A stretch of 64,000 bases of DNA from assembly GCF_000002985.6 (NCBI RefSeq), contig NC_003280.10, forward strand, positions 372,001 to 436,000, written 5' to 3'. The position numbers were made by a program, and so were the translations under genes. Positions 45,349 through 57,293 of this stretch are shown here, piece after piece. Position 1 is the stretch's first letter, and each line of letters starts with the position of its first letter. The notes beneath the pieces are model-generated. The model made no database searches. It saw nothing but the letters and a program-made list of their open reading frames with translations, and was not told the origin of the DNA. Source of the DNA: Caenorhabditis elegans. Taxonomy: Eukaryota; Nematoda; Chromadorea; Rhabditida; Rhabditidae.

Positions 45349-46909
45349 TTATTGTTGACTGGATGGAAGATCACGCAGTGGGGTATCCGTTGTTGGCACA
45401 TGTTGAGTTGAAGAACGGGCTGGAGCGATGACGGTGGACGATGGTGGAAGAGGCTGTAAATTTAGGTTTAGCAAGCAGTTAAGTCTTTCTATTTTTTCTT
45501 GGCTGCGCTTGAGCCTGAATAAGAGGGACTTACGACAGGCTCTGCGCCTGACATGGGTTTCGCGCCTCACCGTGGACGGTAGATAGGCAGGCAGGCGTTT
45601 TTCGCGATGTTCAACTTTCAAGAATTGACAACTAGGTTCATGTGCAATTCTCTTAACGTACCTGTGTAGTAACTGGGTTGCGTGTCAACACATCGAGAGC
45701 CGCTTGTTCATTCAGATATCCAAGTACTGATCCCTGAAAGTTATGACATCATTTTGATTATTCTCAGCATCAAACTGTGAAACAATCTGCTCGGAAAAAG
45801 AAGAGTTCTACTGAAGCGAAAGAACCGCATTCTTTCTGGCTTATTCAAACTATAATATATACTCACACGAATGTCACTGTTCCAGTAATTTTGATCTGAT
45901 CTAATTGAAAGAGCATTAATCTGCGAATCGGCAGTTGTTATAGAAAGTTCTTCAGATTGGGTTGATTGGTTCTGGTTGTTGAGGCACCCAGCATCCTTTG
46001 TCAAGATCACAGCACAAATTAATTTGTTTTCCAATGTAGCCAGCTCTGAGATTTTCAGCTTAATCTACAATTTAGAAAATTCTGAATTATATGTTAAAAG
46101 GTATGAGTTGGAACACCTACATCTTCAATTAGTTTTGCTTTAGTTGCAACAACATTACTTTCTAAATCGTTGTTTTTATTTTTTCTACGATATCTATCGA
46201 TTCTGAAAGTTATTGCATTATATAGAGTGGATTGAACAAACTCTCACAGTCTTCGAATCGGATTATCGACATAGTGAAGATAATTGAGCCTCCATGACGT
46301 GATCAGATTATAAATCGCTAATGGTTCTGTAACGTCGATGTTAGAAACTTGTAAGTAAGGAAAACTTACGAGAAATTGAAAGTGGGAGCTCGACGCTCCA
46401 TATTGTTAACAATGCACCAGCATGATTTGAAATAACATCAGAAGGAAAAAAGCGATCCATTCCCACGTGTTGTAACTTTCAGTTACGTCTGAAAATGAAT
46501 GTTCATTTGATTGTGACTCTGTATAATCAGGATCAGTTCTTTCATTTTTGGGTGTCTTATCTTTGGCAAAGTTTAAAATGCTGAACAAAAACGCGTAGCT
46601 TTTCAGGTTATAAACTTTCTTTTGCAGTGTCATTGAAAAGGTGAAATCCGCTTCAAGCTATTTTATTAGATTGAGGAACCTACGGACCGAAGTTCGCAAG
46701 ATATGTGATGAAGTTTAGGAATAAATAACCGCAGGTTGCCCAAATTCCCAATACAGTCCTGTTCTCCGTGTTGTCTGAAATTATAATATTCATTTCACAA
46801 ACCACTTTAAAAACTTACTCTGAGGCCATTCATTCACATACAAAACGACAAACAGAATTCCTATGAGAAGAGTGACACATTCGGCAATAATGTGAGTAAA
46901 TTTACTCAT
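45349..46909 (-). CDS. Multi-pass membrane protein, unrecognised family
   Basis: The - strand start at 46909 gives MSKFTHIIAECVTLLIGILF, a first membrane segment. A second exon (RTVLGIWATCGYLFLNFITYLANF) adds another. A third region (about 46400-46640) has WEWIAFFLLMLFQIML, and at 46250-46330 comes LAIYNLITSWRLNYLHYVDNPIRRL. Further exons encode a charged cytoplasmic-type tail: RIDRYRRKNKNNDLESN, then KLKISELATLENKLICAVIL, then GSVLGYLNEQAALDVLTRNPVTTQ. The tail ends PLPPSSTVIAPARSSTQ...LPSSQQ at 45349. A four-helix nematode membrane protein is the best description. The join near 46405-46420 is not clean: the third helix runs into a stop in one frame while the downstream sequence is open in another. 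There is therefore either a short intron of about 41 nt or a frameshift. Exon details are provisional. Confidence 0.55.
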
Positions 46910-47177
46910 TTTACTAAGCACTAATTTTTAATAAACAGGCTTGTTTAAAACAAGTCTTATCATCACGTCGAAATCATGAAAAGTTCACGCTTCAGATTGT
47001 ATAAATTGTATAAATTGTAATAATATTAAAATTAATTTTCAACGTGAGCCAAGAACTTTCTCTGTATATTTTATTTTATTTTTTTGATTTTCCGCAAGAA
47101 GTTGGTGCAAAAGGACAACGTTAACACAGATTCAAGATGAACATTCTTTATGAGCCAAAAAATGTGTTTAATAGGTT

Positions 47178-48568
47178 TTATTCGTCTGTAATAGAAATCG
47201 AATCAAAATCAGAGAAGTGATACAGTATTCGGGGATCCGTCGGGAATCTATCATGCCATATAAGAAAGTACATGCCTTGACCGGAGATATTCATAGAAGT
47301 TACTAAAATAGTTGCAAGTAGACCATCACTTCTCTCGATATCTCGTCCTTTTGAACAATCCACGACTTCCAGGTCATCACTGAAATTAATGAATGGAAGG
47401 TGAAGTGAACGATTTTGCAATTCCCCATCACTGGCTAAGATAGAAGTTCGAATTACACTTTAAATACATCTTATTTGCAATTGTGACTAATCACCTCATT
47501 TGAATATCCGCCCGTTTGACCAAAAAAAATCAAGTGAGGAGATTAGTCACAATTGAAAATCAGCCCAAACCAACCGAATTTTTTTCCAACTTAATAGATT
47601 TTTTGGGTAGGCTTTGGCTTAGGAATAGGCTTAGCCTTAGGCTTAGAGTTCGGCTTAGAATTAGGCTTAAACCTAGGGTTAAATTTAAGTGGGGTGAGCT
47701 CTGCGCTATTTTTTTCGAACGATCAGAGAAACATACCAGTAGATCCTTGCTCGGCGTTTTGAATTCCATTCCGAATGTGGTAATCCATTTAATAAGTCGC
47801 CTGTAAATTCATCCCACCAGTAGTTTAATTGAAATCTTTTCAATTTTGGCAGATTTCCAGACTTTAAACCGACTTTAATCCGGGCCCTCTGAAGCAGTTA
47901 AACTTTTTGAAGTGGTTATCAATGGCACCCTTCTATCGAAATAAAATCATATCAGAGTCCGAGAATGAGTTGTAACCCTTCCCTTGTTATGCATATTACG
48001 TTTGAATAATATGGACGAAATTTCATGTGAAATTTCAAGGCACCGAAAAAAAAATTTACCAAAAATAGTTAATCCAATGATTAACATCATAGTGTGTTGC
48101 CCAGTCGACTCCTTGTACTCGTGCCTTATTCATCATAAATTGATATATAAATTGCATATCTCTCTCTGTTTCCATTATAATTATTCTTTGATAAAAGGGA
48201 ACAAGTTTTCTGTCAGTAAAATCTGCGTGGCATTCAATAATTAGGTTGAAGATATTTCGATTCACTTTTTTCAATTTGCAACGGAAGTTAGTCGAAATCC
48301 TAGCCATATTGATTCTGAATATTTTAATAGTAGGGTACACATTCTTACGTTTTTTTCAACTCACAAATCATTAATATCCGGAATAATTATTACATTTTTG
48401 AATGCAAGAAGAGGTAATTGTGTTAGTCGGAATAGTTTTTTCTGTAAAGGGAGGAGTTTTTGATTACAATTAAGGTAACAAACTTACACGAAGTCTGATT
48501 ATTACAACTGCAATTATTAAAAGAACGGAAATTAGTAATAGTAAAAAAGTTAATAAATATTCAAACAT
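47178..48568 (-). pseudogene. Membrane-anchored F-box/FBA_2 gene, exon-loss copy (F1)
   Basis: Exon 1 (start 48568) encodes a single hydrophobic helix, MFEYLLTFLLLLISVLLIIAVV. Exon 2 gives the F-box start KKLFRLTQLPLLAFKNVI, and exon 3 (to about 48058) continues INMARISTNFRCKLKKVNRNIFNLIIECH. The two middle FBA_2 exons present in the paralogs (SQELI..LLD..., IPRLD...LTLDDLKMMN) are missing. Only LPKLKRFQLNYWWDEF...EWNSKRRARIYW (about 47737-47865) and the last exon (47178-47389, DCSKGRDIERSDGLLATIL, WHDRFPTDPR) remain. Splicing could still make a shorter protein, but loss of the FBA core suggests a pseudogene. The intron before the last exon holds TTAGGC remnants. Confidence 0.72.
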
Positions 48569-48654
48569 TTTAAATTTTCTCCAAACAGATATCGATCAAG
48601 ACATTCGAGAGAAAGAGGTCTTCTATATGCAGGTGGGCAAGACTGAAGGGGGAA

Positions 48655-48667
48655 AGGTCAACAGATG
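48655..48667 (-). promoter_or_regulatory. CATCTGTTGACCT element upstream of F1
   Basis: AGGTCAACAGATG on the + strand (E-box CATCTG on the gene strand), 87 bases before the F1 start. The same 13-mer lies upstream of F2, F3 and F6. Confidence 0.55.
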
Positions 48668-48679
48668 CACAATGTCCAC

Positions 48680-49432
48680 TGTAAGAACGTACCGATTAGT
48701 GTGTTGTACTCGCAGCAATATTCTTTTAATTAAATCGGTTCTCATGGAAATTGATGATAATAGTTAACGAGGAAGAATGATACACATGACATTTGTTTTA
48801 TAGAGGCAAAACACTCAAAAAAGTTCCGAAAATTTCGAGATTTGCCGTCTCTTTAACTTAAACGACAAAAATCCAAAATATTTGTTTAAATTGTTTCAAA
48901 TAAATTAATTTCACAAATAGAAACACACTCTAAAAATGTGTAATGATACATAGTTTGTAATATGAATTGACGTAACTTTGAGATTCAAAAGTTTGAAGTC
49001 AACTTTATGGTTTTCAGTTGAAAACAGCAGTTTCGCATATGCAAACTGTTATATCTCGAAGAAAAAAAAAATCACAAAGAGTGACAAGTAATTATGGAAA
49101 CGTTTCAGCGGCAAAAAACGGTGATCAATGTTTTTATTCATCTGTAATTGGAATGGAAACATAATCCGAAAAGTGAAACACAAAATAATGTACATTTACA
49201 TACAAATTACAAGTTCACTAACAGCCTTTTGTATTTTCAGAAAATGTTGAGTCCAATCAAACAATTTCGCTACTCCCACCTTTAATTTGATGCAACTATG
49301 CACTGAAATAGAGACACTTTATAAAAAAACGAATTGACAAATGCTTTCAGCTTTGAAAAGTGCGTATGAGAGATGCGAGAATACGGAATGTCAGATAATT
49401 CAGGAAATTCAACAAGAAATGAAAAAAAAAAT
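48680..49432. other. Spacer with a duplicated F-box last-exon tail
   Basis: No intact gene. At about 49132-49180 a piece of the FBA_2 last exon (the VSIPITDE-type ending) recurs, then again at 49433-49500 in F2, showing a small local duplication. Confidence 0.5.
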
Positions 49433-51142
49433 TTATTCATCTGTGATTGGAATGGAAACCGAATCTGAAAAGTGAAAGAATGTTCTGGGATCCGTCGGAA
49501 AAAAAAACAAATCTTTAAGCTCACGTGTTGTCAGGTTGTCCCATTACGATTTGATCTACAAAAAAGGCGGGAATTTTTTGCTCAAAAAAAATGTGACGTC
49601 AGCACGTTCTTATCCATGCAAAATCCGTTGAGAACTGTTTTTTGTAGATCTACGTGTATCAAACCGAAATGAGGCGCTCTGACACCACGTGTAAGCTACT
49701 TCTTATTGTCAGAATTATGACCCAAAAATTTAACTCAAGGGAATACTTTTTTTCCCCCAAAACGACAACTATAAATAAACCGATTAGTTTTGCAGTTTTA
49801 ATTTTTTGATAAAGCTGAAACAGTTTTTGAAAAATAAGTTTTTATTCTTTTGTGGTATTTCAGAACAAACTAAACTTAGAATAGGCTCTTGTGCTCACCT
49901 GTAGTATTATACAAAGCCCAATTTTTAGCCGCTCTGCTTGGGCCTTGGCCTAGGATTTGGGCTTCGGCTTGGGCGAATAGAACTCACCAGAAAATTCTTG
50001 CTCGCCGTTTTGGATCCCATTCCAAAAGCGGTAAACCAACCAATAAGTTGAGAGTCCATTCTTCAAACCAGTAGTTTAATTGAAACCTTCTCATTTTTGG
50101 TAAGTTGCCAGCTAACCAGTATCTAATGTACTCGTTGAGCATCCTCGATGAGATTGAAAACAAATCAAAAAAACTAAATCTTTTCGAAATTCATTACTTT
50201 CAAATCGTCCAATGTTAAATCTGGGTCTCGTTGGAAATCCAATCGTGGAATATCGGCCCACTCAAATGTTAAAGTTATCATAATTTAACAATTTTATTTT
50301 CAACTTACCAGTTTTCGGTCAAATCCGCGTTTTTGTAAACAGCGATGTAAGAATCCATATTTCAAAACTCAACGCGGACTGAAACTCCCCATAGATCTCA
50401 TCACGGTCAATTGCCAAATCGACATGATCGATTGAAAATGAGTCGTTCAAAATATTCAAGTAACTGATTAACTCTTGTGAAGTTTTGTATGACGTACATG
50501 GCAAAACGTTCATTTTATTGTAGTGCGTGCTGAAAACTTTAAACTTGTACTCGGACTTGACCACTTAGTGGTTTTATAAGAGAATATGCCTTCAAAAAAC
50601 CTACCAAAAGAAGTTTATATAAAAGTTTACGTCAAAGTGAGTTGCCCACTCAATTCCTTGTTTTTGGGCCTTATTCATCATAAAATGATATACATATTGC
50701 ATATCTCTCTCTGTTCCCATAACTATTATTCTTTGGTAATAGGGAACAATTTTTTTGGGGGAAAAGTCTGCGTGCCATTCAATGATTACGTTGAAAATTT
50801 TACGATTTACGAGTTTTAATCTACGTCGAACGTTTTTTGAGGTCTGAGCCATAGTGACTCTGAAAAAAATATTAATTGTATTAGTATATACAGTGCCTCC
50901 AAATTACGCACTTTGGCCAAAAATAAATAGACTTACACATCATTAATAGCCATTTGATTGATTACATTTTTGAATGCAAGGTGCGGTAGCTTCATTATTT
51001 GAAAAGGCTTTTTCTGTAAGAAATCGCAGTTTTCATGTACAATAAAACTAGAAAAACTAACTAGAAGTTTTAATATTATTGCTATTGTAACAGCTATTAC
51101 AAGGCCGATGGTTAATAGTAAAGCCAACAAATATTTGAACAT
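49433..51142 (-). pseudogene. Membrane-anchored F-box/FBA_2 pseudogene (F2)
   Basis: Exon 1 (start 51142) gives MFKYLLALLLTIGLVIAVTI, exon 2 the F-box start KKPFQIMKLPHLAFKNVIN, and exon 3 (50601-50850) TMAQTSKNVRRRLKLVNRK. Exon 4 has lost about 30 codons relative to its paralogs: SALS is joined directly to a frameshifted LKYGFL..RCLQKR segment near 50370. Exon 5 has an in-frame stop after LDDLKVMNFEKI (about 50185). The last exon is cut by a CACGTG palindromic MITE at 49522. Several independent lesions make this a pseudogene. Confidence 0.85.
49522..49691. mobile_element. Palindromic MITE, CACGTGGTGTCAG family, copy in F2
   Basis: Bounded by CACGTGTTGTCAGG and CTGACACCACGTG. It separates the F2 last-exon tail (FPTDPR side lost) from upstream sequence. 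Confidence 0.88.
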
Positions 51143-51244
51143 TTTGAGACTTATTTGAAATGAATATCGACCCAGACAGTACTACAATGATGTCTACAGA
51201 GAAAAAGAGCACTGAGATGTCTTCTGTGTGAGTAGGAAGAGGAG

Positions 51245-51257
51245 AGGTCAACAGATG
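51245..51257 (-). promoter_or_regulatory. CATCTGTTGACCT element upstream of F2
   Basis: Same 13-mer as at F1, 103 bases upstream of the F2 start. Confidence 0.55.
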
Positions 51258-52205
51258 TACTCTGAATCTGACTCTGTATCTAACAGACGTATCTGACAAT
51301 GAAAGGATGCCAGTGTACACCTCATGTCAGACCTAAAATAGAGACGTATCAAAATTTGAACATTTATAATTTCAATAGTTTCTCGCAAAACTGGCAGAAT
51401 TAATAAAAATGAGCCAAAAGTATTTATTTTATTTTAAAAATTGTTAGAAACTTTCTAATTTTGACGGCAAAGTTTATTCTCACAATCAGAAATTAGAAAT
51501 CCCACCAATTTTAGAAATCCCACAAATTTTCATAAATTTGAATTTGCCGCCAAAATTTATGGAGGAAATAAATATTCATATTTTGTAAAATAAATGCAGT
51601 AAAATAGATCAGAATTAAGGCTGTCAATCATCAGTAATTGGAATCGATACAGAATCAGAAAAGTTAAACAATGTTCGAGGATCCGTTGGGAATCTATCAT
51701 GACATACGAGAAAGTACATTGCATTGGGTTCGATTAAAATAGTTGCGAGTAGACCATCACTTCTCTCGATATCTCGTCCTTTTGAACAATCCACTTCTTC
51801 GAGATCATCACTGAAATTCATTGGTACATATTTTAGGCTGATCCTTGAGCGTAGGCTTAGGTCTTAGCTCATACCTAATGTTCTGTGCTACCTTTGTCAA
51901 ACAATCAGAAATACTTACCAGTAGATTCTTGCTCGGTGTTTTGGATTCCATTCCAAATGCGGTAAACCACTCAATAAATCATCAGTCCACTGATTCCACC
52001 AGTAGTTCAATTGAAATCTTCGTAACTTCGGCAAATTGCCGGCTAACCAGTAATAAATGTACTCGTTGAGCTGTATCGTCGGGATTGAACAATCAAATAA
52101 TCGGATCTTTTCGAAGTTCATCATTTTCAAATCGTTTAATGTTAACTCTGGGTTTCTATTGAAATCCAATCGGGGAATATTGAGCCACTAGAGTGAAAAA
52201 CATAG

Positions 52206-52535
52206 TACAGTGCATCCAACTTCAATAGCACCTCCCTATAATTAGGGTTTTTCAAAATATTTATTGAAAAAGTGTTAGTGCAGTTCGATAGCAAATGTTG
52301 GAAAACATATGCTCCTTACATGGGAAGTCGATACATTTAATGTCTGACTTTGGCATGACATAGTATATAGAATATAGAAGTTGGACGGCAATTATTCCGA
52401 TATTTTTGATTATAATTAACATTAAGGAGCATATGTTTTTCAACGTTTGCTATCGAACTGCACTAACACTTTTTCAACAAATATTTTGAAAAGCCCTAAT
52501 TAGAGGAAGGTGCTATAGAAGTTGGACGCACTGTA
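52206..52535. mobile_element. Tc1/mariner-type MITE in F3 intron
   Basis: Flanked by TA on both sides, with long inverted arms starting TACAGTGCATCCAACTTC and ending GAAGTTGGACGCACTGTA. Inner arms GTTAGTGCAGTTCGATAGCAAA and TTTGCTATCGAACTGCACTAAC match. About 330 bp, non-coding. TA target and TACAGTGC ends fit the Tc1/mariner superfamily. Confidence 0.88.
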
Positions 52536-53300
52536 CAACTGTGACTATTTATTTGGAACTTACCAGTTTCCGGTTGAACTCCCGTTTCTGTAAACAACGA
52601 GTCAAGAAACCATATTTTAAGTCAAAGTGATTTAATATAAAATCCATATCTTCTGTGCTAATCCACGAATCATCTCCAAGAAGTTTGAAAAAATGGCACT
52701 TCCGAAATAATGAATGACTCAACGTGGATCGAAATTCCCCATAGAGTTGATCACGATCTATTGCCAAATCGACATGATCAATTAAAAACGAATCATTCAA
52801 AAAATTCAAAATATTGATTAACTCTTGTGACGTTTTGAAAAACAGACATGGAGACTTGTTCATGTTTTTGTAGTGCGTGCTGAAAGTTTTGGCAACGGTT
52901 GGAAAGACTTTAAGCTTGGCCTTTTTAATTAGGCCTAAATAGGCTTAGGACATCCAGGGTGCGCCATAATTATGGTAACACGTTTGCAAATGGATCTCGG
53001 ATGATTTTGTGAAAAAAATTCAATACAAATCCGATATCCATCTCTGAAAATAGAGACTCAGAAATAAGCGCTTCCTATCTACTAAATAACGAATATGTGG
53101 TGACAATAAATTATGGGAATTTGTAAAAACGCATAAAAACGTTGAAACTTGAGAAAATGTTTCAAAACTTTTTATGTTCGAAAAAAAGTCTGATTATAAA
53201 TTCCTGTACACTAGGGTTACAGATAACTTCCGGGTCAAAATACATAAATTTATTCGCTGTGTTTAAATTCTTCTGAAAATGTGAGAATTTATGTTGGTAT

Positions 53301-53362
53301 CTTTAGTATGTTAGTATATTTAGTATGTTAGTATATTAGTATGTTAGTATGTTAGTATATAA
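53301..53362. repeat. (TTAGTATG)n short tandem repeat
   Basis: Imperfect TTAGTATG/TTAGTATAT units in the large F3 intron. Confidence 0.8.
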
Positions 53363-54104
53363 CTTGACAATAATTTCAAAATGTTTATATGTACCACCTC
53401 AAGCGTTTTCATACGTCTTACTATCAAATGCAAAGTAGACATAACTTTTGGCCAACTTTTCAGTTTTTTGTGAAATTTCTCGAGATCAAAATTTGAAACG
53501 CAAATGTTTCGTATGTGTGAAAATTTTTCACACTTGATGACATCATTTTTGTATCATATGTATAACAATTCAACAATAATTTGGCAAAAAAAAAATTTCG
53601 AAGATGTTTTTTTCGCCAACCGGCAAAAAAAATTTTTGAACAAATTTTTTTTCTAAAAAGTTTATTGTATTTTTGCATACTTATAAAACCTAATATTTTA
53701 TGTGAAAATTCTTTAAAATTGTGTAGCTTTGCCTCAAACAGACACTAAAATTGAATATTTAAATGAAATTCTATGAAATCATTGAAGAATTAACAAGAAT
53801 ACCATCGAATCAATTAAAAATTTGGGGTGGCTTTCGCAACCAAAAAATGGTGCCGTACTAATTTTCGAAAGGCCAGAATTTGTTGAAGTTTCCACAAAAT
53901 GTTGCTGGTCTGGCAGAAAGAGGCGAGCAAGACTAATAGAAAAATACTGTAAGCACAATTTACACATAAATCTCAAGTCAAAATTATAAATGAACGAAAT
54001 TGGGCGAGGGGCTGAAAAAAGTGGTTCCGAGTAAAGGAACATACATATGTAGATAATAACATAAATTCCCACAATTTCAGAAAAATCGATTGAGCAAATG
54101 AAGT

Positions 54105-54412
54105 TACCGTATTTCCTCTATTAGTCTCGCATGCAAGACTAATTTTCGATTGACCCGTGGGGGTGCAAGACTAATTTTTGAAGATCAAATAGCTTTGTAA
54201 AATTGACCATTTATCGTCGAAACCTGACTTGAAATAGTCTAAATCATGCAAAATGCATACTTTATATTGTTTTATCAATTATTGACAATTTCGACATTTT
54301 TTAGCTAAAAAAATGGCGAAATTGTTGAAGTTTTCGCAAAATACTGTTGGTCTGGCAAGAATAGGGGTGCAAGACAATTAGAAACTGCAAGACTAATAGA
54401 GGAAATACGGTA
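54105..54412. mobile_element. Repeat with TACCGTATTTCCTCTATTAGTC ends
   Basis: Begins TACCGTATTTCCTCTATTAG and ends with the reverse complement CTAATAGAGGAAATACGGTA, with GCAAGACTAAT motifs inside. Very short versions (about 57 bp) of the same ends are at 57632-57688 and 58385-58441. Confidence 0.82.
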
Positions 54413-55121
54413 TGCATTCCGACCAGGAACTTATTTTAACTTCTAATATAAAACATATTCTAGTGCTGCTTTATTTTTGTAAAACTAACCAGAAGAAATT
54501 AATATAAAAATTGACGTCGAAGCGGGTTGCCCAGTCGATTCCTTGTATTCGTGCCTCATAAATTGATTTACATATTTCATATCTCTTTCTGTTTCCATTA
54601 CAATTATTCTTTGGTAATAGGGAAAAATTTTTTTGAGCGAAAAGTCTGCGTGCCATTCAATGATTACGTTGAAAATTTCACGATTTACAAGTTTCAATCT
54701 ATGTCGAACGTTTTTTGATGTCTGAGCCATAGTGACTCTGAAAACATATCAAATGTATTAGTATATACAGTGCCTCCAAATTGCGTACTGTAGCCAAAAA
54801 TAAATAGACTTACACATCATTAATATCCATAATATTGATTACATTTTTGAATGCAAGGTGCGGTAGCTTCATTATTTGAAAAGGCTTTTTCTGTAAGAAA
54901 TCACAGTTTTCATGTACAATAAACACAGCAAAACTCACTAGAAGTTTGAATATTATTGCTATTGCCAGAGCTATTACAAGGCCGATGGTTAACAGTAAAG
55001 CCAACAAATATTTGAACATTTTGAGATTTACTTGAAATAAATATCGACCCAGACAGTACTATAATGGTGTGTACAGAGAAAAAGAGCACTGAGATGTCTT
55101 CTGTCTGAGTAGGAAGAGGAG

Positions 55122-55134
55122 AGGTCAACAGATG
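55122..55134 (-). promoter_or_regulatory. CATCTGTTGACCT element upstream of F3
   Basis: Same 13-mer as at F1 and F2, 103 bases before the F3 start. Confidence 0.55.
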
Positions 55135-55602
55135 CACATTACTCTGACCAATCATGTTAGATCTAAAATAGAGACACATCTAATTTGAACATTTACAGAT
55201 TCAATAATATCTTACAAAACTGACAGAATTATTAAAATTATTCCAACAATTTTTTATTTTAGAAAAATTCTAATTTTGACTGAAAATTCGAATTGAATTC
55301 GGAACATTTGAAAAAATGTACGAAATGTAACAAAAATTAGTGAAATTTTATCCCATAAATTGTGAATTTCCGGCAAAATTCTCACAATCAGAAATTAAAA
55401 ATCCTGCCAGAAATTTTAATTTACCGCCAAAATTTATGGATCTCACCATGATGGGTCTTGCCACGATTGAAGTTTGAACACAATTCAAAGTTGAACACGA
55501 ATATTCTGTTTTCAAAGAAATGTGGCATTCTGTTTTAATTAATTTACAGTGTTTCAAAAAAAATTCATTAAAAAAAAGTAAAATAAATGAGAATTAATGC
55601 TG

Positions 55603-57152
55603 TCAATCATCTGTAATTGGAATCAATACAGAATCAGAGAAAGGGAAGAATGTTCGGGGATCCGTTGGGAATCTATCATGCCATACTAGGAAGTGCATGG
55701 TATCGGATGCGCATAGTATTGTTGCAAGTAGACCATCACTTCTTTCGATATCTCGCCCTTTTGAACAATCCACGAATTCCAGATCATCGCTGAAATTGAC
55801 ATATTTTTTCGAATGATTTCACGGCTAAACCTATAGGCTTCAACTTAAAAGGCATACTCAGACATTTCTTATGACTAAAATATGAACTAATAGTAAGATT
55901 AACCTGTATATTTTTGCACGACGTTTCGGATTCCATTTCGAATGTGGTGGTAAATCAATCAGCAAATCCTCAGTTCAGTAGTCCCGCCAGGCATTTACTT
56001 GAAATCTTCTCAATTTTGGCAAATTCCCGGCAAACCAATAACGAATATACTCGCTGAGTTGTTTTGCCATGAACATACAATTAAATAGTCGAATCTTTTC
56101 ACAGTTCATCATTTTCAAATCGTCCAATGTTACTGAATCTCTGTTTAGATCCAATCGAGGAATATTGAACAGCTGAATTTTATTCAAGTTCTAAGTGTTT
56201 ACACGTGATGTTTTAAACTTACCAGTTTATTGTTAAACTCCATTTTATATAGACAGCGGGTCAAAAATCCATATTTCAAATCGAAATTCTTCAATATAAA
56301 TTCTATATCCTCTGTGGAAATAAACGAATCATCTCCAAGAAGTTTGACGAAATTACATTTCCGAAATAATGGGTGGCTCAATGCGGATTGAAAATTCCCA
56401 AAGAGTTGATCATGATCAATAGCTAAATTGACATGATCGATTAAAAAGGAATTATTTAAAATATCCAAGAGATGTGTTAATTCTTGAGAAGTTTTGAAAG
56501 GGATAACTGGAAATTTGCTCACTTTCTTGTAGTTCGTGCTGAAAAAGTAAAGTATGAGGTTTGAGGTGAGACTTAGACCAATGTCTAAACTCCTCGGGTT
56601 ATGGCTCAAATTCAGACTTTCTATTAATCTCACCAATAAAAATTAATATAGTGATTGACATCATAGTGTGTTGCCCAGTCGATTCCTTGTTTTTGTGCCT
56701 TATTCATCATAAATTGATATACATATTGCATATCTTTTTCTGTTTCCATAACTATTATTCTTTGACAATAGGGGGCGGTTTTCCTGCCAGAATAGTACTC
56801 GTGACATTCAATGATTAGATTGAAAATTTTACGATTTGCTTGTTTTAATTTGCATCGGAAATTGGTTGAGATCCTAGCCATATTGATTCTGAACATATTG
56901 AAAATAATAGAAAGCGTAAAATTTTACATGCTCAGCTAATGCAAACTTACACATCATTAATATCCATTCTATTAAGCACGTTTTTAAATGCAAGGTGTGG
57001 TAGTTTTGCCAGTCGAAATGGTGTTTTCTGTAAAAAAAAATTCCAGTTTTTGATCATAAATGAATTAGCAAACTTACTCGAAATTTGATTATCATCACCA
57101 CCGCAATTATCACAAGAACGGCAATTAGTAAAAGCAACAAATATTCAAACAT
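55603..57152 (-). pseudogene. Membrane-anchored F-box/FBA_2 gene with one in-frame TGA (F5)
   Basis: Six exons on the - strand: from 57152 (MFEYLLLLLIAVLVIIAVVMI), 56951-57027 (KTPFRLAKLPHLAFKNVLNRMDINDV), 56634-56888, 56223-56538, 55904-56172 and 55603-55789. All splice sites are canonical and in phase. The domain order is hydrophobic anchor, F-box (about residues 27-75), then FBA_2-type region with IPRLDLNRDSVTLDDLKMMNCEKIRL, QLSEYIRYWFAGNLPKLRRF and the last-exon block DCSKGRDIERSDGLLATIL...WHDRFPTDPR. A single TGA at 55975-55977 replaces a Trp found in the paralogs (Q-W-T-D-D-L aligned with *-T-E-D-L). Otherwise it is open. Hence a very recent pseudogene, a truncated but functional protein, or a strain polymorphism. 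Confidence 0.8.
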
Positions 57153-57293
57153 TTTCAGAATTGGTGAGATCGATAAGTCTTCTGACAAACAGTATGGGCC
57201 GCAGCAGAAAGACACCTTATGAGATCAAGAAAAAGAGTGCACAATACCCCCCAGCCTATTGGAAATTGCAGACAGCGTGCTCAGCTACTTAAA
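57153..57293. promoter_or_regulatory. Head-to-head promoter between F-box copies
   Basis: The 141 bases between the F5 start (-) and the first + strand copy start. CGCAGCAGAAAGACACCTTATG (57192 on) through TCAGCTACTT is duplicated at 57787-57880 upstream of F6. Confidence 0.55.

Larger units (their letters stand above)
51624..55019 (-). pseudogene. Membrane-anchored F-box/FBA_2 gene, frameshifted (F3)
   Basis: Exon 1 begins at 55019 (MFKYLLALLLTIGLVIALAI); exon 2 has KKPFQIMKLPHLAFKNVIN. Exon 3 (54485-54730) has TMAQTSKNVRHRLKLVNRE but a 7-base deletion at QFM^RHEY (about 54550) shifts the frame. Exons 4-6 are intact: 52564-52879 (SQELINILNFLNDSFLIDHVDLAIDRD...), 51919-52187 (WLNIPRLDFNRNPELTLNDLKMMN...QLNEYIYYWLAGNLPKLRRF) and 51624-51810 (DCSKGRDIERSDGLLATIL...WHDRFP-type end as CHDRFPTDPR). 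This is the best-preserved FBA_2 region of the array. Exons 3 and 4 are separated by about 1.6 kb of inserted repeats. If a different start supplied the 3' exons they could still be used; otherwise it is a pseudogene. Confidence 0.75.
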
